Source: Bacteroidota bacterium
GTDB taxonomy: Bacteria; Bacteroidota; Bacteroidia; Flavobacteriales; Flavobacteriaceae
Direction of reading: 5' to 3'
Length of the DNA: 19,973 nt
NCBI GenBank assembly: GCA_023390775.1
Contig: JAEWCF010000077.1
Location: 1 to 19,973 of the forward strand
The notes under the pieces were generated by a model, which had not been told where the DNA came from, made no database searches, and worked only from the letters and a program-made list of their open reading frames with translations. Below are positions 12,502 through 19,973 of the stretch, piece by piece. Position numbers and translations under genes: made by a program. Numbering within the stretch: the stretch's first letter is position 1; every line of letters begins with the position of its first letter.

Positions 12502-14328
12502 CTATTGATAATCCACGGTCCTCGGTTTTGCCAAATCGAAATTCTGGTACCCGAAATCACTTGTACTGAACGCATTCATCCTGAAGAGGTTTTCGCCGCT
12601 TCCCGGCAATACGGGATAGTAGGCAAGAGAGACCTGGAAAGTGCTGAACACAAGGTAATCGTTTGAGATGATGAAGCCGATGCCGATTTTGGAGTAGGCC
12701 CTGGAATCGTAGATAGAACCGCCACGCTTGCCCAGGAAACCCACCGAATAATTGAAATAGGGATTGAGCCTGAATCCGATGAAATTCCAGGGAGCATAGA
12801 CCTGCGTCTGCCATGTGAACAGCAATTTTTTGTCGCCGAACATTTCCCGCGCATCGAATCCCGCAATGCCGCTTGGATTTTCGTTCAAAGTGAGCAAATC
12901 GCCGTTGGAAGCCTGCCTGCTGTTGCCGATGACCGCCCTTCCCTTGACAAAATGGCGAAACTTCCAACGCCCCGCCTCGAGCAGGTTCGTGAAGTAATTT
13001 CCCTGAACGGTAAACGCGCTCTGCTGGGCGACGTTGTGCGAGAAAAAGGTTCCGTATTCAAAATTGGAACTGAAATACCCGATCCGGTAATATTGCCCGA
13101 TCGATACGCGGGCTCCGAGGTACAACCGGCCGACGTCGTTCTTTTCCTGCCAGCCGCCCGTCACGCCAAATGCCCGGCCTACGGGAACGTCCTCGACCGT
13201 ACCGTAATTGAAGATGAACCGGTCTTCCACGAACTGCCGTGATGAAATGCCGATGCCCGCCAGGTAAAACCGTTCATCCGAATAATACTTGACGGTATCA
13301 TACGCAAACTCAGGCGCCTCGCGATAATCGACCTTTAGATAACGCGCCGTGGTGATCAGGTTCGTTTGCCGGTAGCGTTCGGTATTGCCCTTGAAGATCC
13401 TGAAGGAATGCCCGGCCCAGAAATCCTGGGTATTGGTCTTGAAATTCTGCCTTTCGTATACCAGGTTCGCGTCCTGGAGCGAGTCCACTTCGAATTGCTG
13501 GTCGAGGTAAACACCGGCTGCCCAACGCGTAAAAGGGGAGAAGAAGGGCCGTTCGATATTAAGGCTCTTCTTGTAATCGCGTTCCAGGTCAATCTCATAG
13601 GCGAGGGAAGTCCGGATATAGGTGTTCAGGATGTTGGGAACGGTGTAGCGGGTTGAATAGGCATCGTCGCCGGTATCGAATTCTTTTTCGTACCGATGCT
13701 CGAACTGGTGCCCCGTGCCCAGGAAATTCCTTTCGGTGAGGTCGATCCGGGTATTGTTTCCGGATATCGCCAGGTCAGGGATGAGGCTCCATGAGTCGAG
13801 CACGCGGATATTGATGTCCACGGAATCCGATTTGGGCGATATTGCAACAGGTTCGATGACCACGCTCCGCACATATCTTTGGGCGCGGATGAGGCGTTCC
13901 GATTCCTGCACGACAAGCGAGTCGAAAGGCTTGTTTCGCCTGAAAAGCAACAGGTTCTTGATGGCGATCTGCCGCGTTTTCATGTGCAGCTTGTTCCCGA
14001 CTTTTTCCCAGTAGCGCTTTGGTTCGCGTTTTGGATCACGGTCCGAAAATCCAAAAGGGTCGAGCGTCTCGATATTGATGTTCCGGATGATCTTACCCTC
14101 GTATGACCTCCTTTTCTTTTGCGGAACCTTCGGTTTCTTCTTTGCAACCGCCTTCTTGGCCTGGATCGGTTCGAAGATCAGGCCGTGAATGAATTTGGTG
14201 AAGCCCCGTTTCTTCGAGAACTTTTCGATATCCCGGTAAAGTTTCGCCGAATCCTTGGGCTTTTCCTGCGCCAAACCCTGGGCGCAAAGCCCGAAAAGGG
14301 CGATCATCAGGACGGCTTTCAGGTGCAT
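12502..14328 (-). CDS. BamA/TamA-like outer membrane beta-barrel protein
   Basis: The 608-residue protein starts with a signal peptide (MHLKAVLMIALFGLCAQGLAQ). A basic Lys/Arg-rich segment follows (AKKAVAKKKPKVPQKKRRSY). A POTRA-like periplasmic region comes next, with RNINIETLDPFGFSD, IKNLLLFRRNKPFDSLVVQESERLIRAQRYVRSVVI and DINIRVLDSWSLIPDLA. From about residue 215 (NNTRIDLTERNFLGTGHQFEHRY) to the end it is a barrel of alternating amphipathic strands. The FLGTGH segment is typical of Omp85-type barrels. The likely role is insertion or transport of outer-membrane proteins or lipids; it is not the essential BamA, which has five POTRA domains. An ATG at 14355 is in frame, but a perfect TATTTTTG box at 14357-14364 lies directly before it, so 14328 is preferred. 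The C-terminal NFDLAKPRTVDYQ tail is unusual and does not end in an aromatic residue. Confidence 0.75.
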   Translation of the reverse strand: MHLKAVLMIALFGLCAQGLAQEKPKDSAKLYRDIEKFSKKRGFTKFIHGLIFEPIQAKKAVAKKKPKVPQKKRRSYEGKIIRNINIETLDPFGFSDRDPKREPKRYWEKVGNKLHMKTRQIAIKNLLLFRRNKPFDSLVVQESERLIRAQRYVRSVVIEPVAISPKSDSVDINIRVLDSWSLIPDLAISGNNTRIDLTERNFLGTGHQFEHRYEKEFDTGDDAYSTRYTVPNILNTYIRTSLAYEIDLERDYKKSLNIERPFFSPFTRWAAGVYLDQQFEVDSLQDANLVYERQNFKTNTQDFWAGHSFRIFKGNTERYRQTNLITTARYLKVDYREAPEFAYDTVKYYSDERFYLAGIGISSRQFVEDRFIFNYGTVEDVPVGRAFGVTGGWQEKNDVGRLYLGARVSIGQYYRIGYFSSNFEYGTFFSHNVAQQSAFTVQGNYFTNLLEAGRWKFRHFVKGRAVIGNSRQASNGDLLTLNENPSGIAGFDAREMFGDKKLLFTWQTQVYAPWNFIGFRLNPYFNYSVGFLGKRGGSIYDSRAYSKIGIGFIISNDYLVFSTFQVSLAYYPVLPGSGENLFRMNAFSTSDFGYQNFDLAKPRTVDYQ

Positions 14329-14356
14329 AGGTGTGGTGTTCCGAAGGGCTTTCATC

Positions 14357-14364
14357 CAAAAATA
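14357..14364 (-). promoter_or_regulatory. Bacteroidetes -7 box (TATTTTTG) for the BamA-like gene
   Basis: The minus strand reads TATTTTTG, an exact TAnnTTTG match. The expected start of transcription falls near 14350, downstream of the ATG at 14355. This supports ATG 14328 as the true start. No TTG -33 element is clear. Confidence 0.45.
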
Positions 14365-14392
14365 CTACAAAAGCACCAAAAGGAACGAGGTG

Positions 14393-14740
14393 TCAATTGG
14401 CGAAATATTCGCTGATGAATTGATACTTCTGGGTATCGCTCACCTTTTCTTCGCGGTTTCCGTTCAGGATCTCGATCTGAAGGCCCTGTTCGGCGCGGAT
14501 GCGGTTGAGGAGTTCGCGCTTGGCACCCTCCGGGCCATAGAGGAACACGCGGTCAAAATCGCGGACGAGTTCAAAAACTTTCTTGAAGAACGCATGGTTC
14601 TTGCGCTGCGGCCGCATCACAAAATTTTCCCCTTCATCTTCGGCTTCGATGATCGTGATCACCTTTTCCTCGTTCTTGCGTTCGAGCAAATAGGCAATCT
14701 TTTCATCGAGGTAAACACCGATCTTCGTCTTGTGCAACAT
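14393..14740 (-). CDS. Small protein resembling the eRF1/Pelota central domain fold
   Basis: The 115-residue protein has a first half with alternating strands (KTKIGVYLDEKIAYLLERK, EEKVITIIEAEDEG). The second half carries a helix-strand-helix with KNHAFFKKVFELVRDFDRVF and LYGPEGAKRELLNRI, ending in EKVSDTQKYQFISEYFAN. The strand plus GPEGAKxEL loop resembles the RNase H-like central domain of eRF1/Pelota proteins. It also resembles the bacterial single-domain relatives sometimes called host attachment or baeRF-type proteins. This is a weak motif-level resemblance and no GGQ is present. The start is ATG 14740; a TTG two codons upstream is also in frame. It begins 17 bases after the stop of the GT4 gene, so it is probably the last gene of the glycan operon. 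It has no signal peptide. Confidence 0.6.
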   Translation of the reverse strand: MLHKTKIGVYLDEKIAYLLERKNEEKVITIIEAEDEGENFVMRPQRKNHAFFKKVFELVRDFDRVFLYGPEGAKRELLNRIRAEQGLQIEILNGNREEKVSDTQKYQFISEYFAN

Positions 14741-14757
14741 AGTCAATAAAGTTTGGG

Positions 14758-17112
14758 TCAGGCCCGGAAAGCGTGGTTGAGCATCTTGAGCCTGCCTGAT
14801 TTCGACGTTCTGGTTTTAAGCAATTGTTTGTTTTTTTCGACACAAAGCCTGGCAAGTAGGTAGCTCACGGCAGATTCCGCACCCTGGTTGAGGTTTACGC
14901 CGTGTTCCTCCAGTCCGTCGTAGCATCCGCCGGTAACGGGATTGTAGACGATCTGATTGAGGTGGTTGCGGCCAAGGAACCATTCGAAGGCGCGTATCAT
15001 CTTGTCGTAATAGGCCTGGTCCCGGAAAACGCCGTAGAAGGTTTCGAGGGCGAATATCGTATACGCCACGTCAATTGGCTGCTCGCCGAAATGATTGCGT
15101 TCTCCGCCCCTGACATACCAGTTCCGGTTTGATATCACCTTGATTTTGTTGTCCTGCGTGAAGGTCTGGGACAAAAGAAAATTGAAGGACGATTCGGCCA
15201 CGTCGCGATACATGTCTTCCTGGGTTTCCCGATACGCATACAGCAAGGCTTCGGGAAGGACACTGTTGGCGTATGTGAGATAAGGCTCAAACCACAACCA
15301 TTCGCGCGAACTCTCCTTAAGGTACATCTGCGTCAGGCGATCGGCCAGGGTCCTGATCAGGTGGCGGACGGCCCTCGAACGGTTGGAGCTGTTGTAATGG
15401 CACAGGCCCTTAATGATGAAAGCGACGGCCCGTGGCGAATGCACGTTTTCGATATTGATCATCGCGCGTTCCATGATGGATTCGGCTTTGCGGCGGAATT
15501 CCGTCGGCAGGATCCGCGCATCCGAAATCATGTAGCCCAACGCCCAGATCGCGCGGCCGTTTGAGTCCTCGAGGTTGCAGTTCTGGTTCTCCTGCGTGAA
15601 GATCCGTTTGTAATTGACATAGTTGAGGAAAGTCCCGTCATCCTGCTGGCAATAGGCGATGAAATCCAGGTAAATCGCTATGTATTTCAGTGCCGACTGG
15701 TCCTTGGTCAATTCAAAATACTCGCACATCGCAATCAGTGCGCGCGAATTGTCGTCCAAGGTATAGCCGCTTTCCCGGTCAGGCTGGCTGATTTTCGAGA
15801 ACTGCAACATTCCGAAGTCGGTCGTTAACTTTTTGATATGGTCAAGGTTCACGTCAGGGTGCTCGAAACTCAGGTTAAGGCCCGGGCGCGCGTCGGCAAA
15901 AAGCAATGCATGGGCCACCGCCGCATTCTGCCACGAAGTTGGGACAATCCGGTGCAGTGCGTTTATCTTGACATTGCGCCGAAGTTCGGTGTCGAATAAA
16001 AGTTTTTTGATGGCATCGCCCAACTGCGCGGGATTCTGGAAATCAACCATCACTCCTGCATCGCCGGAAAGAAACTCCTTCGCATGCGGGATCGGGGTCG
16101 AGATGATCGCGCATCCGCAACTCATCGCATAGGCAAAGGTCCCGCTGACGGCCTGATTGGGATCCTTGGAGGTGAAGAGGTAGATATCGGTCAGCTGGAG
16201 GTAATCGAGCAACTGATCCAGCGGAAGGTATTGGTTGATAAAGCGGACGTGATCCTCAAGGCCGAGCTCCTTTACCCTGGCTATAAGCGACTCGCGGTAG
16301 GCCTCGCCCTCGCGCTTGATGATTCCCGGATGGGTCTTGCCGATCACCAGGAACAGGACGTCCGGTTTGGTGCGCACCACCTCGGTCAGGGCCTCAAGCG
16401 TCGTCTCGATCGATTTGCCCGAACTCAAAAGCCCGAAGGTCGACAAGATCTGACGTCCTTCCAAGCCGTATTTCTGTTTCAAGGCGACGCGGTCGTGATG
16501 GGGCACAAGGTGCGTTCCGTGCGGGATCACGTGAACCTTACCGGGATCCACATCGTAATTTTGGTTCAGGATCGACTCGGCATTTTTGGTCATCACGATT
16601 ATTTTGTCCGACAATTCGGCCATGCGGTTTACATTATCGCGGAATTCGGCAGGCACGTTGGGCAAGACCGTGTGGAACGCCATGATCTTGGTTTTCCGCA
16701 CAGATTCAAGCAGGCCGAGGAAGTCTTCGGGACATTCGGCATAGAAACCAAATTCGTGTTGGAAGAGCACAACGGAAATGCGCTTGTCGAGATTGATGAT
16801 ATTCGCAAGTGATTTGAAGGCCCTGGGCTCCTTGGTGTTGAGGATGTATTTCACCTCCTTGGGGTACTTGAACTGCTCGTACTCGTTCTCAAGCGCGCAG
16901 ATCCTGACTTTGAACGACTTCCGGAACTTGTCCTTGAGCGCCTTGACCAGGTCCTGGCTGTAGGTCGCGATGCCACATTCGCGCGGCGGGTAGGAGGTAA
17001 CCATCAGGATCTCCGGTACGGCGCTGGCCTCGGCATTGTTTCCCGGGGCAAATCCGGGAAGGTTCGAATAGGCTGAATCGCCGAAATAATTTGAAGCAGG
17101 CTGGTTTCTCAT
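14758..17112 (-). CDS. Family 4 glycosyltransferase fused to an alpha/alpha-toroid domain
   Basis: In this 784-residue protein, about residues 30-395 form a GT-B, GT4-type transferase. It begins EILMVTSYPPRECGIATYSQDLVKAL and contains FGLLSSGKSIETTLEAL, DIYLFTSKDP and SGTFAYAMSCGCAIISTP. The last is the nucleotide-sugar E-loop region; GDP-mannose or a similar donor is typical of the family. From about residue 405 to the end is a second domain of repeated helical hairpins. It contains SGYTLDDNSRALIAMCEYF, EDSNGRAIWALGYM, EWLWFEPYLTYANSVLPEALL, RGGERNHFGEQPIDVAYTIF and NQGAESAVSYLLARL. These aromatic- and Asp/Glu-rich turns fit an alpha/alpha six-hairpin glycosidase-like toroid. It may cleave, bind or prime the glycan. 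The start overlaps the GH130 stop by four bases (ATGA). No signal peptide is seen, so it is probably cytoplasmic. Confidence 0.85.
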   Translation of the reverse strand: MRNQPASNYFGDSAYSNLPGFAPGNNAEASAVPEILMVTSYPPRECGIATYSQDLVKALKDKFRKSFKVRICALENEYEQFKYPKEVKYILNTKEPRAFKSLANIINLDKRISVVLFQHEFGFYAECPEDFLGLLESVRKTKIMAFHTVLPNVPAEFRDNVNRMAELSDKIIVMTKNAESILNQNYDVDPGKVHVIPHGTHLVPHHDRVALKQKYGLEGRQILSTFGLLSSGKSIETTLEALTEVVRTKPDVLFLVIGKTHPGIIKREGEAYRESLIARVKELGLEDHVRFINQYLPLDQLLDYLQLTDIYLFTSKDPNQAVSGTFAYAMSCGCAIISTPIPHAKEFLSGDAGVMVDFQNPAQLGDAIKKLLFDTELRRNVKINALHRIVPTSWQNAAVAHALLFADARPGLNLSFEHPDVNLDHIKKLTTDFGMLQFSKISQPDRESGYTLDDNSRALIAMCEYFELTKDQSALKYIAIYLDFIAYCQQDDGTFLNYVNYKRIFTQENQNCNLEDSNGRAIWALGYMISDARILPTEFRRKAESIMERAMINIENVHSPRAVAFIIKGLCHYNSSNRSRAVRHLIRTLADRLTQMYLKESSREWLWFEPYLTYANSVLPEALLYAYRETQEDMYRDVAESSFNFLLSQTFTQDNKIKVISNRNWYVRGGERNHFGEQPIDVAYTIFALETFYGVFRDQAYYDKMIRAFEWFLGRNHLNQIVYNPVTGGCYDGLEEHGVNLNQGAESAVSYLLARLCVEKNKQLLKTRTSKSGRLKMLNHAFRA

Positions 17113-18146
17113 GGGATCCGGGTCGCTTTTAATTCATTTAATAGGTCTTGCATTTCCATCGATGCGCACGCGATTTTGTCATCGGCGGCGCCGTAATATA
17201 TATAGAGCCTTCCATTGCGGACGATTGTCCCCGTGGGAAAGCACACGTTATTCACTTCGCCTTTCATTTCATAATCCCTGTCCGGCGCGAACAGCGGGTA
17301 GGGAAGCCTGCTGATTTCCCTGGTGGGGTCCTCCAGGTCCAACAGCGCGGCGCAGGCACTGTAAACATAACCATCCAGGGTATCCCTGACGGAATGATAA
17401 ATGAGCAGCCATCCGTCCTCCGTTTCGATTGGCGGGCAACCCCCTCCCAGATAGGCCATTTCATGCGGATACCGGGGGTCAAGAACGATATGGGAGGTAA
17501 ACTCATCAAAATAATCCACCCAGTATTCCGGTCCAATCTTTCGCGGATCGTCGACCATTGCGATCTGGATTCCGGGGCGGATCCGATGCAACAACCCATA
17601 TTTTCCCCCGAATAATCTGGGAAAAAGCATCACGTTTTTGTCCCACATCAGCGGGCTGCACTGGTCGAGCCGCAGGTATTTCACGTGCGCGTCGCCGCAC
17701 TTCCGGATGGCAGCCGCAAATTCCCGATTCCCGATACGCGGCGCGATGATGCCGTGCCTCTCAAAGGTTTTCAGGTCCTTACTGGTTGCCAGGGCCCCAA
17801 GTGCATGCTGGCCGTCATAGGCCGTATATGTCAAAAAGAACGTATTTTCAATTTTTACGATCCGGGGATCTTCAACCCCCTGCGATTCGTAGCCGGATAA
17901 GGGTTCAAGTACCGGTACCGGACTCCTGTATTCCACTTCCAGCGGATCCTTGAGCCTGGCATACCCGATCACCGACCGGTTTCCGTTGCTGACGGCCCGA
18001 TAGAACATGTGGATCGTGCCATCAACTTCAATCACCGCGGGATTCAGGACGCCTTCCGTTTCAAAATCCGCCCGGCTTTTTTCAAGCACCACGCCTTCCT
18101 TTTGTACAAAACCGGCGGTTTTAAATTCAGTCGGGGCTGGTTCCAT
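17109..18146 (-). CDS. GH130-family beta-mannoside phosphorylase/hydrolase-like protein
   Basis: The 345-residue protein is a five-bladed beta-propeller of the GH130 type. It shows GVLNPAVIEVDGTIHMFYRA (32-51), the GVEDPRIV motif with candidate catalytic acid Asp93 (90-97), TYTAYDG, WDKNVMLFPR (168-177), LLHRIRPGIQ (185-194), LGGGCPPIETEDGWLLIYHSV (233-253) and IYYGAADD (316-323). Known GH130 enzymes phosphorolyse or hydrolyse beta-1,2- or beta-1,4-mannosides. Which reaction applies depends on phosphate-binding Arg/His residues that I cannot assign with certainty. No signal peptide is seen, so it should be cytoplasmic. A TTG at 18164 would add six residues; ATG 18146 is chosen. It is the first gene of the GH130-GT4-small-protein operon and overlaps the transferase start by four bases. 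Confidence 0.87.
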   Translation of the reverse strand: MEPAPTEFKTAGFVQKEGVVLEKSRADFETEGVLNPAVIEVDGTIHMFYRAVSNGNRSVIGYARLKDPLEVEYRSPVPVLEPLSGYESQGVEDPRIVKIENTFFLTYTAYDGQHALGALATSKDLKTFERHGIIAPRIGNREFAAAIRKCGDAHVKYLRLDQCSPLMWDKNVMLFPRLFGGKYGLLHRIRPGIQIAMVDDPRKIGPEYWVDYFDEFTSHIVLDPRYPHEMAYLGGGCPPIETEDGWLLIYHSVRDTLDGYVYSACAALLDLEDPTREISRLPYPLFAPDRDYEMKGEVNNVCFPTGTIVRNGRLYIYYGAADDKIACASMEMQDLLNELKATRIP

Positions 18147-18213
18147 GAAGGTGTTTTTCTCCAACGGTAAATTTGGAATATTTGGCCCCGACGGCCGTTA
18201 CAAAACTTTTTGG

Positions 18214-18242
18214 GAAAATTACAGGATTACAATAGCGGCAAA
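18214..18242 (-). promoter_or_regulatory. Candidate promoter for the GH130-GT4 operon
   Basis: On the minus strand TTTG (18242-18239) is followed after 17 bases by TAATTTTC (18221-18214), one mismatch from TAnnTTTG. The implied leader is about 60 bases. A TACCGTTG nearer the ATG is a competing single-mismatch box. Given its place between the MlaD stop and the GH130 start, an independent promoter is plausible but unproven. Confidence 0.35.
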
Positions 18243-18279
18243 GTGCGGGAAATCTGCCGGTAATGTTAAAGGAGAAACG

Positions 18280-19056
18280 TTATTTTTTCCTCTCGGCATC
18301 GCGCTTGGCTTTTTCCTCGGCTTCCTTGCGTTCCTTTTCTTCTTTCTTGCGTTTCTTTTCTTCCTCTTTTTTCTTCTTTTCTTCTTCGCGTTCCTTTTTC
18401 TTGAAATAGCCGCGGAGCAGGAAGTTGTGTTTGGCCGCTTCCATATTCTCATTGAGGCCCTTGCTGGACTTGCGCAGGTTCATGATCGTGGCATCGATGT
18501 TATTGGCCATGGATTCGTCGTTGATCAGGCGGCCCAGAGTTCCTTCGCCGTTGTTGATCTTGTAAAGGATCTGGGCGATCTCGTCACTGGCGATGGCGGC
18601 ATTTCCGGCAGTAATCTGCAGGCTCTGCATGATCTCATCGGTCTCGACGGGCTCATAGGAACCGAGCAATTGGCGGTCGACCACCGGTTTGGAACCCGGG
18701 GTTCCGTTTGAAATGGTGACGATCCGGTCGCCGATGATGCCTTCAGACCCGATCCCGGCCTGCGAATCGGTCTTGATGAAACGCTGCACTTCCTGCCGGA
18801 CCAGCATCTTTACCTGGACCGTGGTGTCGTTGATGATGCGGATGTCGTCCACCGTTCCCACGTTAATCCCCGAAAAGCGCACGGTATTGCCGGGTTGCAA
18901 TCCGCTGACATTGTTGAACCGGGCCGAAAGCGTGAACACGGGATCGAACAGGTTCTGCTGCCGCCCTATGAAGAAGATCGCCAGCACGAAAAGCGCGATG
19001 CCTACCGTGATAAAAAGTCCAAGCCTGGCTTTGAAAGTGGATGATTGTGCGTTCAT
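18280..19056 (-). CDS. mlaD: MlaD/MCE-domain lipid-binding protein with charged C-terminal tail
   Basis: The 258-residue protein has an N-terminal membrane anchor (ARLGLFITVGIALFVLAIFFIG, about 10-31). The MCE domain follows (about 38-115): FTLSARFNNVSGLQPGNTVRFSGINVGTVDDIRI, with the family motif V-x-G-L-x-x-G-x-x-V-x-x-x-G-x-x-V-G-x-V, then GSEGIIGDRIVTIS. MlaD forms a periplasmic hexamer that carries phospholipids between the ABC permease and the outer membrane. After a helical segment (GTLGRLINDE, NIDATIMNLRKSSKGLN) the last 40 residues are almost only Lys, Glu and Arg with a few Ala. That is a long low-complexity tail not found in E. coli MlaD. It starts six bases after the mlaF stop; the order E-F-D matches other bacteria. 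The stop at 18280 ends the operon, and no hairpin follows. Confidence 0.88.
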   Translation of the reverse strand: MNAQSSTFKARLGLFITVGIALFVLAIFFIGRQQNLFDPVFTLSARFNNVSGLQPGNTVRFSGINVGTVDDIRIINDTTVQVKMLVRQEVQRFIKTDSQAGIGSEGIIGDRIVTISNGTPGSKPVVDRQLLGSYEPVETDEIMQSLQITAGNAAIASDEIAQILYKINNGEGTLGRLINDESMANNIDATIMNLRKSSKGLNENMEAAKHNFLLRGYFKKKEREEEKKKKEEEKKRKKEEKERKEAEEKAKRDAERKK

Positions 19057-19062
19057 GATGCT

Positions 19063-19821
19063 TTAATTTTGTTGTTTTTTGGTCTGGAAAAAAGACCGTA
19101 CAAATTCGTCCTGGTCATTCTCAAATTCCTGCAGGCTGCCTTCCTTGTATACCTCGCCCTCCTTGAGCAGGATGAACCGGTCGGCTACCGTACGGGCGCA
19201 TTCGATATCGTGCGTGATGATGATCGATGCGGTCTTGAACTTATGCTGGATCTCGTTGATGAGCTGGCTGATCTCGTCCGATGTTATGGGGTCCAGTCCC
19301 GTGGTCGGCTCGTCGTAAAGCATGATCTGCGGGTCCACGATGATGGTTCGGGCAAGGCTGATGCGCTTTTTCTGGCCTCCTGACAGTTCCGAGGGCATCT
19401 TGTCGATCGCATCGGGCAGCCCCACGTTTTCAAGTGCTTCCACGATTTTTTGCTGGCGTTCCTTTTTGGAAAGCTCCTTTCTGATCCGCAGCAGCGGGAA
19501 TTCGAGATTTTCCCTCACCGTCATCGAATCGTACAAGGCGCCGCTTTGGAACAGGAAGCCGACTTTCTTGCGGATTTCCGACAGTTCCTTGTGCTCCAGT
19601 GCATTGACGTCTTCGCCGAGGACCCTGATCGATCCCGAATCGGCCTCCAACAAACGCACGATGCATTTGATCAATACGGACTTTCCCGTTCCCGATTTTC
19701 CAAGCACCACAAGGTTTTCCTGCTCCCGAAGGTCCAACGACACGCCCTTGAGCACGTGCACGCCGGCAAACTGTTTCTTCAGGTCGCGGATCTCGATCGC
19801 ATTTTGTCTGGTTTCTTCCAT
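19063..19821 (-). CDS. mlaF: MlaF-type ABC transporter ATPase
   Basis: The 252-residue cytoplasmic ATPase has Walker A GKSGTGKSV (41-48), the Q-loop in FLFQSGALYDSMTVREN (89-105) and signature LSGGQ (146-150). Walker B is LYDE (168-171) with EPTTGLDP following, and the switch His is at 204 (ITHD). The Walker A sequence with SGTGKSVL and the FQSGALYDSMTV block are characteristic of the Mla/Mkl group that energises retrograde or anterograde phospholipid transport, rather than of drug or sugar importers. It is flanked by mlaE (2-base gap) and mlaD (6-base gap), forming the standard mlaEFD order. No MlaB STAS partner is encoded in the window. The start is ATG at 19821. Confidence 0.93.
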   Translation of the reverse strand: MEETRQNAIEIRDLKKQFAGVHVLKGVSLDLREQENLVVLGKSGTGKSVLIKCIVRLLEADSGSIRVLGEDVNALEHKELSEIRKKVGFLFQSGALYDSMTVRENLEFPLLRIRKELSKKERQQKIVEALENVGLPDAIDKMPSELSGGQKKRISLARTIIVDPQIMLYDEPTTGLDPITSDEISQLINEIQHKFKTASIIITHDIECARTVADRFILLKEGEVYKEGSLQEFENDQDEFVRSFFQTKKQQN

Positions 19822-19823
19822 GG

Positions 19824-19973
19824 TCAGAGCAGGTCGGTTATTTGGACGGCAATCAGGTCGACGACAATTACGAGCAGCGAGGCCATCACCACCGCCGAAT
19901 TGGCCGCAACACCCACGCTTTCGGTTCCCCGGCCGGCATTGTAACCCTTGTAGCAGCCCACCAGGCCGATGAC
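19824..19973 (-). CDS. mlaE: MlaE-type ABC permease, C-terminal fragment (cut by window edge)
   Basis: The last 49 residues of the protein lie in the window. They read GCYKGYNAGRGTESVGVAAN, then a hydrophobic segment SAVVMASLLVIVVDLIAVQI, ending ITDLL and TGA. The GxxGxGTESVGxAxN-type motif followed by a final membrane helix is diagnostic of the MlaE/YrbE permease family. The rest of the gene lies beyond 19973. The stop is two bases before the mlaF ATG, so the two are in one operon. Only the identity of the C-terminus is visible; length and start cannot be judged. Confidence 0.9.
   Translation of the reverse strand, partial: VIGLVGCYKGYNAGRGTESVGVAANSAVVMASLLVIVVDLIAVQITDLL

Noticed and set aside
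12473..12504. Direct repeat TTAACCTA at 12473-12480 and 12497-12504
   Set aside because: Eight bases in an A+T-rich gap, the second copy overlapping a stop codon; too short to call an operator or attachment site.
16084..16812. 242-codon + strand frame opposite the GT4 gene
   Set aside because: It is a shadow of a clear glycosyltransferase; no promoter or motif supports it.
18007..18711. + strand frame encoding a Phe/Leu-rich hydrophobic stretch, suggestive of a membrane protein
   Set aside because: The hydrophobic part is simply the complement of the Lys/Glu-rich MlaD tail, and it also overlaps GH130.

Overview
The window looks like a chromosomal segment of a Bacteroidetes, most likely Flavobacteriaceae. 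I infer this from protein families typical of that group (DUF2911, an Mla-type lipid system without a STAS partner, a GH130/GT4 pair, YYYYPNL-type small secreted proteins), from the lack of Shine-Dalgarno sequences before most starts, and from TAnnTTTG-type -7 boxes upstream of several operons. By eye the G+C content is near one half, higher than in most Flavobacterium. I see no rRNA, tRNA, CRISPR, phage or transposase sequence. Coding is dense and no gene-free stretch exceeds 300 bases; the longest is 11182-11402, which holds only a terminator.

Layout. 1-173 (-): N-terminus of an MFS transporter, divergent from a + strand operon at 292-2367 (TatD-like hydrolase, tRNA t6A dehydratase TcdA, HAD phosphatase). 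That operon converges on 2364-4797 (-), where three genes with overlapping starts and stops encode an SRPBCC protein, an unusual SDR protein and a class I CPD photolyase. 4927-5766 (+) is a secreted DUF2911 protein with its own terminator. 5891-10172 (-) is a tightly coupled operon: an exported LmbE/PIG-L deacetylase, a 36-residue membrane microprotein and a sodium:solute symporter. 10221-11181 (-) holds two tandem paralogous small secreted proteins. 11403-12427 (-) holds two small membrane proteins and a single-domain response regulator. 12502-14328 (-) encodes a BamA/TamA-like outer membrane protein. 14393-18146 (-) is a glycan operon (GH130, a GT4 fused to an alpha/alpha-toroid domain, a small eRF1-domain-like protein). 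18280-19973 (-) is an mlaE-mlaF-mlaD phospholipid transport operon, with mlaE cut by the window edge.

How the genes work together. Three neighbourhoods look functional: the light/DNA-repair operon (photolyase with two oxidative or ligand-binding partners), the deacetylase-microprotein-symporter operon (trim a substrate outside the cytoplasm, then import the product), and the GH130-GT4 operon (make and turn over a probably mannose-containing glycan). The most novel items are the microprotein wedged by overlapping codons between deacetylase and symporter, the GT4-toroid/GH130/eRF1-like operon, the SDR lacking its catalytic tyrosine, and the tandem YYYYPNL proteins.
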